Source: Treponema sp. UBA4326 (GTDB taxonomy: Bacteria > Spirochaetota > Spirochaetia > Treponematales > Treponemataceae). Taken from it: 18,323 bases of DNA. The stretch lies in NCBI GenBank assembly GCA_002393835.1, contig DGTW01000352.1, forward strand, positions 1 to 18,323, given 5' to 3'. A model generated the notes under the pieces. It made no database searches. It saw nothing but the letters and a program-made list of their open reading frames with translations, and was not told the DNA's origin. Both the position numbers and the translations under genes were made by a program. Positions 1 to 6,715 of this stretch are shown in pieces; positions within the stretch are counted from its first letter, which is position 1, and each line of letters begins with the position of its first letter.

Positions 1-63
1 GGCAAGTGCGCTTGCTTCCTGCAAAGCATCCTGTGTTTTTAAGGTAAACTGCTCGTAATTCAT
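1..63 (-). CDS. clpB: ClpB disaggregase, N-terminal 21 codons only
   Basis: The reverse complement reads ATG at 63-61 and continues open to the window edge as MNYEQFTLKTQDALQEASAL plus one more residue. This matches the start of bacterial ClpB (M-N-x-E-x-[FY]-T-x-K-x-Q-[ED]-A-[LI]-Q-E-A). ClpB is the cytosolic AAA+ disaggregase that works with DnaK to rescue aggregated proteins. Only the first helix of the N-terminal domain is visible. A strong AGGAGG Shine-Dalgarno lies just upstream. Its leader also contains a small inverted repeat (81-86 with 96-101, ATTCTG/CAGAAT). The gene is divergent from the first lipoprotein gene. Identification rests on a short segment, so moderate confidence. Confidence 0.7.
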   Translation of the reverse strand, partial: MNYEQFTLKTQDALQEASALA

Positions 64-70
64 AACATTA

Positions 71-77
71 CCTCCTC
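71..77 (-). promoter_or_regulatory. Ribosome binding site of clpB
   Basis: On the minus strand the sequence GAGGAGG lies 7 nt before the clpB ATG. It is a near-perfect Shine-Dalgarno and confirms the start codon. Confidence 0.75.
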
Positions 78-156
78 GTCATTCTGAGTCTGCCCCAGAA
101 TATCTCTTTCAAAATTAAAATAAGCAAATTTAGTCAAAACGACAAGAAAAAAAAAT

Positions 157-184
157 TTGACTGAAAAGAAAAAAGGTATAAAAT
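157..184 (+). promoter_or_regulatory. Sigma70-type promoter of the first DctP-like lipoprotein gene
   Basis: A -35 box TTGACT at 157-162 and a -10 box TAAAAT at 179-184 are separated by 16 nt, in very AT-rich DNA. The predicted start near 191 leaves a leader of about 25 nt that contains the AAGGA ribosome binding site at 205-209. Confidence 0.6.
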
Positions 185-216
185 TATATTAAAATCCAAA
201 TTACAAGGAAGCAAAT

Positions 217-1224
217 ATGATTAGGAAAATTTCACTTATTCTCATTACGATTGCAGCAAGCTCGATTCTTTTCCTCTCTTGCAATGACAAAAAAAAGGTT
301 GCGGAAGAAGAAAAAGAAATCACTCTTGTAATGGCAGAGGTCAATGCTCCAGACAGCATCTCAGGAAGAATGGATCAGGCTTTCAAGGAGAAGGTTGAGG
401 AACTCTCAAAAGGAAAAATCAAGATTGACCTTCAGTGCTCAGGAGTTTTAGGCGACAACAAGAGTGTCCGCGAAATCATGAGCAAGCCGGGCAGCTCGAT
501 TCAGATTACCCGTCAGGGACCAATCGCCGAATTAAGCTCAACCTACAGCCTCCTCATAGTTCCATACACATTCCGAAATCACGAGCATTTCTGGAATTTC
601 GCAAACTCAGATACAGCCCAGAAACTTCTCGAAAAACCACGGGAAGAAGGCAAGAGCATGATTGGTCTCTTCTACGGTGAAGAAGGCTTCAGAAACCTGT
701 TCTCAACGAAGAAAATCACTTCGGCAAAGGATTTTGAAGGACTGTCAATGCGTGTCACAGGCGAAAAGACAAACCAGACACTGGCAACAAGTCTTAAAAT
801 GAACAAAAAAGAGATTAAGTTTGCAAAACTTTACGAAGCTCTTTCAACAGGCGAAGCTGATGTAGCAGACCAGCCGCTGGCAAACTACCTCACAGGCCAC
901 TTCAATGAGGTTGCTCCAAATGTTATTTTGAATTCTCACCAGCTGGGAATCATGATTACCTACATCACCACCGAGTGCTGGGACTCACTTACACCAAACC
1001 AGCAGAAAATCCTCCGTGAAGCCGGAAAATACGCCTCAGAATACTGCCGTAAGATTTCTGAGGAAGGTGAAGAAAACGCCCTTAAAGAAATCCAGTCTAA
1101 AGGCGTAACAGTCGTAAAAGTAGACGACATTACACCTTACAAGGAAGGCTTCAAGGATTACATTAAGGAAGCTACATCTTCAAATCCTGAGCTTTATCAG
1201 GAAATATTGAGCTACGCAAAATAA
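217..1224 (+). CDS. TRAP-type (DctP-like) solute-binding lipoprotein, copy 1
   Basis: This 335-residue protein has a lipoprotein signal peptide: K4, a hydrophobic stretch at 5-19, and a relaxed spirochaetal lipobox ending FLS-C22. The mature part fits the DctP/YiaO family of periplasmic binding proteins that deliver organic acids to TRAP transporters. Family features include the opening strand ITLVMAEVN (35-43), the block LFYGEEGFRNLFSTKK (151-166), Arg179 in the segment that in DctP proteins carries the carboxylate-binding arginine, and the D-x-A-D-Q-P-L-A-N-Y block (215-224). An AAGGA site precedes the ATG by 7 nt. It is the first of four tandem paralogs and no DctQ/DctM gene is present, so the partner permease and ligand are unknown. 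It could also act as a sensor protein. Family assignment is confident; function in transport is inferred. Confidence 0.87.
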   Translation: MIRKISLILITIAASSILFLSCNDKKKVAEEEKEITLVMAEVNAPDSISGRMDQAFKEKVEELSKGKIKIDLQCSGVLGDNKSVREIMSKPGSSIQITRQGPIAELSSTYSLLIVPYTFRNHEHFWNFANSDTAQKLLEKPREEGKSMIGLFYGEEGFRNLFSTKKITSAKDFEGLSMRVTGEKTNQTLATSLKMNKKEIKFAKLYEALSTGEADVADQPLANYLTGHFNEVAPNVILNSHQLGIMITYITTECWDSLTPNQQKILREAGKYASEYCRKISEEGEENALKEIQSKGVTVVKVDDITPYKEGFKDYIKEATSSNPELYQEILSYAK

Positions 1225-1232
1225 AAGCCTGT

Positions 1233-1257
1233 CCTGCAGTTTCCTAAAAACTGCAGG
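1233..1257 (+). terminator. Hairpin directly after lipoprotein copy 1
   Basis: A perfect 10-bp inverted repeat CCTGCAGTTT/AAACTGCAGG (1233-1242 with 1248-1257) encloses a 5-nt loop. It begins 9 nt after the stop codon. No T-run follows immediately, so it may assist the stronger hairpin just downstream. Confidence 0.45.
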
Positions 1258-1262
1258 CGGAC

Positions 1263-1316
1263 AAAAAAAAGGCTGTCCCGGAAGTTGCTTAGACTTCTCA
1301 AAAGGACAGCCTTTTT
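1263..1316. terminator. Bidirectional intrinsic terminator between copy 1 and rpsD
   Basis: GGCTGTCC (1271-1278) pairs with GGACAGCC (1304-1311). The arms are flanked by an A-run (1263-1270) and a T-run (1312-1316), so the element can terminate transcription in both directions. A second 5-bp stem GAAGT/ACTTC lies inside the loop. It separates the convergent lipoprotein gene and rpsD. Confidence 0.85.
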
Positions 1317-1332
1317 CTGTTTATCACTCAGA

Positions 1333-1926
1333 TTACTTAGAGTAGTATTCAACTACCATCTGGTCGTTGATCTGTACAGGGATTTCTGAGCGGAGTGGAA
1401 GACGAGCCAATTTTCCGCAGAAGTTGTCGTCGTCGCGCTCAAGGTAGTCAAGTTTTGCCTTGTTGTTTGCAAGGTATGTAGCCTTGAACTGCTCGCTCTT
1501 TCGCATTTTCTCAACCAAAGAAATTGTTGAGCCAACTTTTACAGCGTATGAAGGAATATTGATTACTTTTCCGTCAACTTCGATGTGCTTGTGGCTTACC
1601 ATCTGGCGAGCCATGCGGATTGATGAAGCAAATCCCAAGCGGTAAACGAGGTTGTCCAAGCGAGTCTCAAGAGAAACCAAGAGAGCAACACCTGTCATTT
1701 CCTTTGATTTTGCAGCTTTTTCGAAATATCGGCGAAGCTGTTTTTCAAGGATGTTGTAATAAGCCTTTACTTTCTGTTTTTCAATCAAGTGCAAAGCGTA
1801 GTCTGAAGCTTTCTTTGTCTTCTTGAATGCTGGTGCACCAGCCCTGTCCATTGCCTTTGGGTGTCCGCAAACATTGACACCAAGTCGTCGACTTTCCTTA
1901 AAACGAGGATTGCGTCGTGTAGCCAT
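1333..1926 (-). CDS. rpsD: 30S ribosomal protein S4
   Basis: The 197-residue product is ribosomal protein S4, a primary 16S rRNA binding protein of the small-subunit body that is important for assembly and decoding accuracy. The N-terminal segment contains the R-R-L-G motif (13-16). The S4 RNA-binding domain spans about 88-150 and includes the signature LETRLDNLVYRLGFA (86-100) followed by ARQMVSHKHIEVDG. The length is slightly below the usual 200-209. The start is supported by TAGGAG (minus strand, 1938-1933) a few nt before the ATG. The gene stands alone, outside the usual alpha operon, between two lipoprotein genes on the other strand, with its own promoter and terminator. Confidence 0.96.
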   Translation of the reverse strand: MATRRNPRFKESRRLGVNVCGHPKAMDRAGAPAFKKTKKASDYALHLIEKQKVKAYYNILEKQLRRYFEKAAKSKEMTGVALLVSLETRLDNLVYRLGFASSIRMARQMVSHKHIEVDGKVINIPSYAVKVGSTISLVEKMRKSEQFKATYLANNKAKLDYLERDDDNFCGKLARLPLRSEIPVQINDQMVVEYYSK

Positions 1927-2010
1927 TTTATGCTCCTAAAATTAGTTTAATCAAGGCAGATTCTAAGTTAGCCGCGAAGAATAAGTTGCTTGATTTTTCA
2001 AAGTTCGTCT

Positions 2011-2039
2011 ATTTTATCAGTTTAAGGTTTTTGAATCAA
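2011..2039 (-). promoter_or_regulatory. Sigma70-type promoter of rpsD
   Basis: On the minus strand TTGATT (2039-2034) and TAAAAT (2016-2011) are separated by exactly 17 nt. The predicted start near 2004 gives a leader of about 78 nt for rpsD. S4 genes in other bacteria can be autoregulated through their leaders; no recognisable S4-binding pseudoknot was identified by eye here. Confidence 0.6.
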
Positions 2040-2045
2040 TAGATA

Positions 2046-2177
2046 ATGCTGAATTTTTCAGGGTTTCCGCATTATGATATCACACAAATCTTTAATATAT
2101 TAAATGGAAATTGCCGATATAAAATGCGAAAAGAAAATTTCGTTTGTTACTTTGTTATATTAGAAGAGGATACGCTT
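2046..2177 (+). promoter_or_regulatory. Upstream region of lipoprotein copy 2, with a 14-bp AT palindrome
   Basis: This AT-rich stretch lies between the rpsD promoter and copy 2. It contains the perfect palindrome TTTAATATATTAAA (2091-2104), a shorter palindrome TGATATCA (2075-2082), and possible -10 boxes TATATT (2096-2101) and TATAAA (2118-2123). No convincing -35 box was found for either. The palindrome could be an operator or simply AT-rich promoter DNA. The ribosome binding site AGAGGA is at 2165-2170. Confidence 0.3.
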
Positions 2178-3188
2178 ATGCTTAGAAAGATTTTCACTAC
2201 ATCAGCCTTCATTGTCATCTCTCTTTCGCTTTTTTCTTGCAATGAAAAGAAAAGTATTATTGAAGAAAAAGAAATCACCCTGGTAATGGCAGAAGTAAAC
2301 CCTGAAGACACCATTGCCGGCCAAATGGACAAGGCCTTCAAAGAGAAGGTAGAGGAGCTTTCAGAAGGAAAAATCAAGATCGACCTTCAGTGCGCGGGAA
2401 TTCTCGGTGACGTTGACTCAGTAATGCAGCTTATGATGAAGCCAAACTCAACGATTCAGCTTCACCGCATGTCCGCCGTAAACCTTGCCATTTATGGTTG
2501 CAAAAAATCCTCATTATTATCAGTTCCTTTCACTTTCTCCAGCAGGGAGCATTTCTGGAATTTCACGAGGTCTGACACGGCCAAGGCAATTCTGGACGAA
2601 CCGGAGGCTCTCGGGCTTGGTGTAAAAGGACTTTTCTACGGAGAGGAAGGTTTCAGGCACTTCTTTTCGGCCAAGAAAATCAAAAGCGTGGCAGATTTTG
2701 AAAACCTTAAGGTAAGAGGGACCAACGACAAGGCCATGCAGGGACTTCTCAAAGGCCTTAAAGCAGACAGCATCCCGGTAAATTACGCAGACCTCTATTC
2801 ATCACTTCAAACAGGAATCATTGATGCCGCAGAACAGCCAATTGCAAACTATCTGTCAAATCATTTTCACAACATCTGCCCTTACATGATTCTTGACGGA
2901 CACACTCTTGGGGTAATGGAAACCGTCATCACCCTGGAATGCTGGAATTCCCTGAGCGACAAGCAAAAAAACATCCTTACCGCCGCCGGAACCTATGCCA
3001 GCGAATACTGCCGAAAAATTTCCCAGAGTCAGGAAGAGAAGGTAAAGGAGCAGCTTGTAAAAGAAGGTGCTACGATTACGCCAGTAAACGATGTCACTCC
3101 ATGGCAAAAAGCATGTGAGGAAGTTATCAAAGAAGGCTCGGCTGTTGACGAAAAACTTTACAAGGAAATCTTGAGCTACGCCAAATAA
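2178..3188 (+). CDS. TRAP-type (DctP-like) solute-binding lipoprotein, copy 2
   Basis: The product from this ATG is 336 residues. An in-frame ATG exists 44 codons earlier, but it would place non-signal sequence ahead of the signal peptide. The start used here follows AGAGGA by 7 nt and gives a clean lipoprotein signal peptide (R3 K4, hydrophobic core, LFS-C21). The mature part aligns throughout with its neighbours: ITLVMAEVNPEDTI, DKAFKEKVEELSEGKIKIDL, LFYGEEGFRHFFSAKK, Arg180 in the ligand-arginine position, AAEQPIANYL (217-226) and MILDGHTLG. It is a periplasmic binding protein of the TRAP DctP family. The C-terminus (ILSYAK) is identical to that of copy 1, pointing to recent tandem duplication. 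Ligand is unknown. Confidence 0.87.
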   Translation: MLRKIFTTSAFIVISLSLFSCNEKKSIIEEKEITLVMAEVNPEDTIAGQMDKAFKEKVEELSEGKIKIDLQCAGILGDVDSVMQLMMKPNSTIQLHRMSAVNLAIYGCKKSSLLSVPFTFSSREHFWNFTRSDTAKAILDEPEALGLGVKGLFYGEEGFRHFFSAKKIKSVADFENLKVRGTNDKAMQGLLKGLKADSIPVNYADLYSSLQTGIIDAAEQPIANYLSNHFHNICPYMILDGHTLGVMETVITLECWNSLSDKQKNILTAAGTYASEYCRKISQSQEEKVKEQLVKEGATITPVNDVTPWQKACEEVIKEGSAVDEKLYKEILSYAK

Positions 3189-3194
3189 AAGCAT

Positions 3195-3223
3195 TTGACA
3201 CTATGTAAAAGCAACCTTAAAAT
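3195..3223 (+). promoter_or_regulatory. Strong sigma70-type promoter of copy 3, inside the terminator of copy 2
   Basis: A consensus -35 TTGACA (3195-3200) and a -10 TAAAAT (3218-3223) have an optimal 17-nt spacer. The -10 box forms the outer part of the 5' arm of the terminator hairpin at 3219-3267. Initiation near 3230 would exclude most of that arm from the new transcript. Confidence 0.7.
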
Positions 3224-3271
3224 AAGGAAGATTCAGGAAGTCATTTTTCTCAAATCTTCCTTATTTTTTTT
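3219..3271 (+). terminator. Intrinsic terminator after lipoprotein copy 2
   Basis: A perfect 15-bp inverted repeat (3219-3233 with 3253-3267; core AAGGAAGATT/AATCTTCCTT) encloses a 19-nt loop. It runs into an uninterrupted T-tract ending at 3271. It lies between the stop of copy 2 and the ribosome binding site of copy 3 (CGGAG, 3273-3277). Confidence 0.75.
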
Positions 3272-3286
3272 GCGGAGCGTCACTTT

Positions 3287-4285
3287 ATGCTGAAAAAACT
3301 CTTTTCGCTGTCAGCCCTTATTCTTGCATCAGGTTATCTCATTTCATGCAATCAAAAATCAAAAGACAAAGATATAACTCTGGTAATGGCGGAAGTCAAT
3401 CCTGAAGGCACAATTTCCGCAGAAATGGACAAGGCCTTCAAGGAAAAGGTCGAGGAACTTTCAGGAGGCAAAATAAAGATTAACCTGCATTTCGGCGGAA
3501 CCCTCGGAGACGAGGAAAGCATCCTGAAAATACTCATGCAAAGCCATGGCTCCATTCATCTCGAAAGAATATCCACATTCAACCTGCCTTCACGGGGCTG
3601 CGAAAAAACTTCGCTTCTCATAATCCCCTACACTTTCAGCAGTCGCTCCCACTTCTGGAACTTTGCGAATTCAGAGCTTGCCCAGACAATACTTAACGAG
3701 CCATACGAAAAGAACATTGGCATAAAAGGCCTATTTTATGGAGAAGAAGGAACGAGAAATTTCTTCTCAACAAAAAAAATCAACGGCATAAAAGACTTTG
3801 AGGGTATCAAACTCAGGGTCACGGACACAATTATGAAGAACCTGGCTGAAGGTCTCAAGGCAGAGCCTGTAAGCATAGCCTTCGGGGACTTGTACGGTGC
3901 CTTGCAGACAGGAAGCGCAGATGCGGCAGACCAGCCTCTGGCAAATTATCTGGGAAACAAATTCTATCAGGTTGCCCCAAACATGATTCTTGACGGACAC
4001 ACCCTGGAAATCACGGAAGTCGTAATCAGTTCCGAATGCTGGGACTCCCTTTCAGAAAATCAGAGGGACATTCTTACTCAGGCAGGAAAATATGCCGGTG
4101 ACATTTGCAAGAAAATCTCTCACGAAAGGGAAGAAGAAGCCAAGGCCCGCCTTCTCAGCGAAGGCGTAAGGTTCACGGATGTCAGCGATTTTTCGCCATG
4201 GCAGAAAGCCTGCGAAGGAGTCAGTTTTGAGACAGCAAAGGCGGATCCAATTCTTTATCAGAAAATCCTCCACCTTACAAAATAG
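3287..4285 (+). CDS. TRAP-type (DctP-like) solute-binding lipoprotein, copy 3
   Basis: The 332-residue lipoprotein has signal peptide K3 K4, a hydrophobic core and LIS-C21. The mature part keeps the shared blocks: ITLVMAEVNPEGTIS (29-43), the MDKAFKEKVEELS segment, LFYGEEGTRNFFSTKK (149-164), Arg177 at the ligand-arginine position, ADQPLANYL (214-222) and MILDGHTL. It is therefore a DctP-family periplasmic binding protein. CGGAG lies 9 nt before the ATG. Ligand-pocket segments differ from the neighbours (for example RVTD at 177-180 against RGTN in copy 2), so the four copies may bind different ligands; this is an inference. It has its own strong promoter but no clear terminator after it. Confidence 0.87.
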   Translation: MLKKLFSLSALILASGYLISCNQKSKDKDITLVMAEVNPEGTISAEMDKAFKEKVEELSGGKIKINLHFGGTLGDEESILKILMQSHGSIHLERISTFNLPSRGCEKTSLLIIPYTFSSRSHFWNFANSELAQTILNEPYEKNIGIKGLFYGEEGTRNFFSTKKINGIKDFEGIKLRVTDTIMKNLAEGLKAEPVSIAFGDLYGALQTGSADAADQPLANYLGNKFYQVAPNMILDGHTLEITEVVISSECWDSLSENQRDILTQAGKYAGDICKKISHEREEEAKARLLSEGVRFTDVSDFSPWQKACEGVSFETAKADPILYQKILHLTK

Positions 4286-4304
4286 TTAAGAATAATTAAA
4301 ATTC

Positions 4305-4334
4305 TTGACTTGACGAAATAAGCTGTCGTATAAT
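4305..4334 (+). promoter_or_regulatory. Sigma70-type promoter of copy 4 operon, leaderless geometry
   Basis: TTGACT (4305-4310) and a perfect TATAAT (4329-4334) are separated by 18 nt; a second TTGACG at 4310-4315 is too close to serve. The ATG starts at 4342, 7 nt after the -10 box, so transcription should begin at or next to the start codon. The -35 box lies in the right arm of an AT-rich imperfect inverted repeat (AGTTAAGAAT/ATTCTTGACT, 4284-4293 with 4301-4310). Confidence 0.7.
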
Positions 4335-4341
4335 ATTTGAT

Positions 4342-5337
4342 ATGCGTAACTTTTTTTTCCCCATTGCAATATTATCTACTCTGGTTGTTTTTTCATCATG
4401 CAATAAAGAACAAAAAAACATTAAATTGACCATGGCCGAGCCAAATCCGGAAGGTTCTATTTCGGCAAAAGTTGACCATGAATTCATAAAAAAGGTCGAG
4501 GAGCTGTCCAATGGAAACATCACTATTGAGCTTCACGCAAGCGGTATTCTCGGCGACAATACCGCTGTCTTAAAGGCAATGACACAGCCGGGAAGCAGAG
4601 GCATCAACATCGCCCGGCTTTCTCCCGCCGCAATCGCAAACTATGGCTGCACCATGCACGGACTTCTCGGAGTTCCATACACTTTCAAAAATCACGCTCA
4701 TTTCTGGAAATTCGCAAGCTCTCCTGTAGCTGAAGTAATTCTGGACGAACCATATAAGGCAGGAATCGGCGTAAAAGGCCTTTTCTTCATGGAAGAAGGC
4801 TTCCGTCACTTTTTCTCCACAAAGCCCCTTAACGACATAGAAGATTTTGAGGGCGAGAAAATCCGCACGGCAGGAAATTCCGTAATGGAGGGAATTTCTC
4901 TCGGAATGAAAGGACAATCCGTAAACGTTGCATTCACGGCCCTTTATTCAGCCCTGCAGACTGGCAAAGTGAGCATAGCCGAGCAGCCACTTGTAAACTA
5001 TCTTGCAAACGATTTTCACAAGGTCGCTCCCTACATGATTCTTGACGGACATGAGCTTGGTGCGGCAGAAGTTGTCATCGCAAGCGAAACCTGGGATTCA
5101 CTCTCAAAAGAGCAAAAGGAAATCCTCGTCAAAGCCGGAAAATATGCAGGCGAATATTGCATGAACGCCGTCCAGGAAAAAGAAAAAGAAGCTAAGGAAA
5201 TTCTCACTGCTGAAGGAGCAAAATTCACAGAGGTAAAGGATATTTCAAAGTGGCAGAAGGCCTGTGCTGATGTCATCAGCGAGACCGTAAGGTCAAATAC
5301 CGCAATATACGGAGAAATAATAAATCTTGCAGACTAA
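4342..5337 (+). CDS. TRAP-type (DctP-like) solute-binding lipoprotein, copy 4
   Basis: The 331-residue lipoprotein starts MRNFFFPIAI and has a lipobox ending FSS-C20. Conserved blocks are IKLTMAEPNPEGSIS (27-41), LFFMEEGFRHFFSTK (147-161), Arg175 at the ligand-arginine position, AEQPLVNYL (213-221) and MILDGHELG (232-240). It is the most divergent of the four paralogs: LTMAEP replaces LVMAEV, and it lacks the charged spacer after the lipidated cysteine seen in copies 1 and 2. No Shine-Dalgarno precedes the ATG, and the start needed for the signal peptide sits right after a TATAAT box, so the mRNA is probably leaderless. Its last codons overlap the start of a diguanylate cyclase gene, suggesting a functional link between ligand binding and c-di-GMP signalling. 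Confidence 0.87.
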   Translation: MRNFFFPIAILSTLVVFSSCNKEQKNIKLTMAEPNPEGSISAKVDHEFIKKVEELSNGNITIELHASGILGDNTAVLKAMTQPGSRGINIARLSPAAIANYGCTMHGLLGVPYTFKNHAHFWKFASSPVAEVILDEPYKAGIGVKGLFFMEEGFRHFFSTKPLNDIEDFEGEKIRTAGNSVMEGISLGMKGQSVNVAFTALYSALQTGKVSIAEQPLVNYLANDFHKVAPYMILDGHELGAAEVVIASETWDSLSKEQKEILVKAGKYAGEYCMNAVQEKEKEAKEILTAEGAKFTEVKDISKWQKACADVISETVRSNTAIYGEIINLAD

Positions 5338-6715
5338 CGAAGACGCTGAACAGAAAACTTCTGTCACAGGCATCAACATTCAGCTTCTCAATATATTTTT
5401 CATTGCGGTCACGGCCATAGTCTTTTGCTTTATTCTCGTCATTTCAAGCACGGTAAACAACCGCTTTCATGCTGTCGAAGCAGCCATAGATAAATTCATC
5501 ACCTGTGAGCAGAGTTCAGAACTAATAAAAGAAAGCGCTAACTACCTTACAGACCAGGCCCGTCTTTTCGTCGTAACCCACAAGTCTGAATATGTAGAGG
5601 CCTATCTAAAGGAAATAAACACTGACAAAAGGCAAAAAAAAGCCGTTGAGGCTCTGGAAGGAGTCTGCTCCGAAAAAGACCTTGCCCTGCAAAGGCTTAA
5701 AATTGCCATGGAACAAGGGCAAAGCCTCATCAACATGGAGCTTTATGCCATTCGCCTTGCCTACCAGCTTACAAAAAAGACAGACATTCCTCAGCAGATT
5801 GCGGAAATTCCAATCCGAAGCATAGACAAGGACATTTCCAACGAAAAATTGCATGAGATAGCCATCAACAACCTTTTTGGTGAAGGCTATCTCATTTACA
5901 AGACAAGAATCAACGAAAACTGCAGGCTTACCATTTCGGCCATTGAGCAGCAGATTAAGGATGAGCTTAACATTAACGCCAACGAGCTGGGTGCGAACAT
6001 CCGCAGGCTCCGCCTCCTTTTCCTTACCTTGTTAATCGTAAATGTCCTTCTCTTCATAGCCTTCGCCTACCTTATCATCGTTCCGCTTGAAAAATTCAAG
6101 GTATCAATCGAAAATGATGAAAGGCTCAATATAATCGGCTCACTTGAATGTAAGCATCTTGCGGAAAGCTACAATGAGATTTATGACATCAAGGCTCAGA
6201 ACGAAAAGTCATTGCTCAAAAAAGCCGAGTACGATGCCCTCACAGGAATATTAAACAGGCGGGCCTTCGACCAAATCTGTCACACTTCCGCAGAAAAAAG
6301 ACAGCCGATTGCCCTTCTTCTCATCGACATGGATAACTTTAAATTCATCAACGATAACTACGGTCATGCCGGCGGAGACACGGCCTTGCAGGAGCTGGCA
6401 AGAATACTCACCGAAACCTTCCGTACCGATGACTATGTTGCCCGAATCGGTGGTGATGAATTTGCAGCTATTCTCCCCCACTGTACAAACGGGGCGGCTA
6501 ACACAATCAAAAAGAAGATTCTCAGCGTAAACGAAAAGCTCGTGAACATAAAAGACAACATAAAGCCTGTGTCAGTCAGCGTAGGCGTAGCCTTCTCGGC
6601 CACTGGCTTCAATGAAGATTTGTTCAAGCGGGCAGACAAAGCCTTGTACATCGTAAAAGAAAAAGGCAAGCGTGGCTGCGAAATCTACGAAGAAAATTAT
6701 GCTTCAGAAAAGTGA
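5327..6715 (+). CDS. Membrane-bound diguanylate cyclase with a periplasmic sensor region
   Basis: The 462-residue protein has a transmembrane helix at about 21-42, a mostly helical periplasmic region at about 43-227, a second helix at about 228-252, a short linker and a C-terminal GGDEF domain (about 300-460). The active-site motif GGDEF (375-379) is intact. It is preceded by DALTGILNRRAF (303-314) and the metal-binding segment LLIDMDNFKFINDNYGH. An inhibitory RxxD site (RTDD, 366-369) sits exactly five residues before GGDEF, so product inhibition is likely. It should make c-di-GMP from two GTP. The start is TTG, the only usual start codon between an in-frame stop (5321-5323) and the first helix; GGAG (5311-5314) precedes it. 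It overlaps lipoprotein copy 4 by 11 nt, indicating translational coupling. Confidence 0.9.
   Translation: MQTNEDAEQKTSVTGINIQLLNIFFIAVTAIVFCFILVISSTVNNRFHAVEAAIDKFITCEQSSELIKESANYLTDQARLFVVTHKSEYVEAYLKEINTDKRQKKAVEALEGVCSEKDLALQRLKIAMEQGQSLINMELYAIRLAYQLTKKTDIPQQIAEIPIRSIDKDISNEKLHEIAINNLFGEGYLIYKTRINENCRLTISAIEQQIKDELNINANELGANIRRLRLLFLTLLIVNVLLFIAFAYLIIVPLEKFKVSIENDERLNIIGSLECKHLAESYNEIYDIKAQNEKSLLKKAEYDALTGILNRRAFDQICHTSAEKRQPIALLLIDMDNFKFINDNYGHAGGDTALQELARILTETFRTDDYVARIGGDEFAAILPHCTNGAANTIKKKILSVNEKLVNIKDNIKPVSVSVGVAFSATGFNEDLFKRADKALYIVKEKGKRGCEIYEENYASEK

Noticed and set aside
2156..2161. TATATT as the -10 box of lipoprotein copy 2
   Set aside because: Initiation from it would fall inside the Shine-Dalgarno, and no -35 box lies at the right distance.
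2046..2177. In-frame extension of lipoprotein copy 2 upstream to the ATG at 2046
   Set aside because: It would put 44 non-signal residues before a clean lipoprotein signal peptide. The ATG at 2178 has a good AGAGGA site, and the extension lies in promoter-like DNA.
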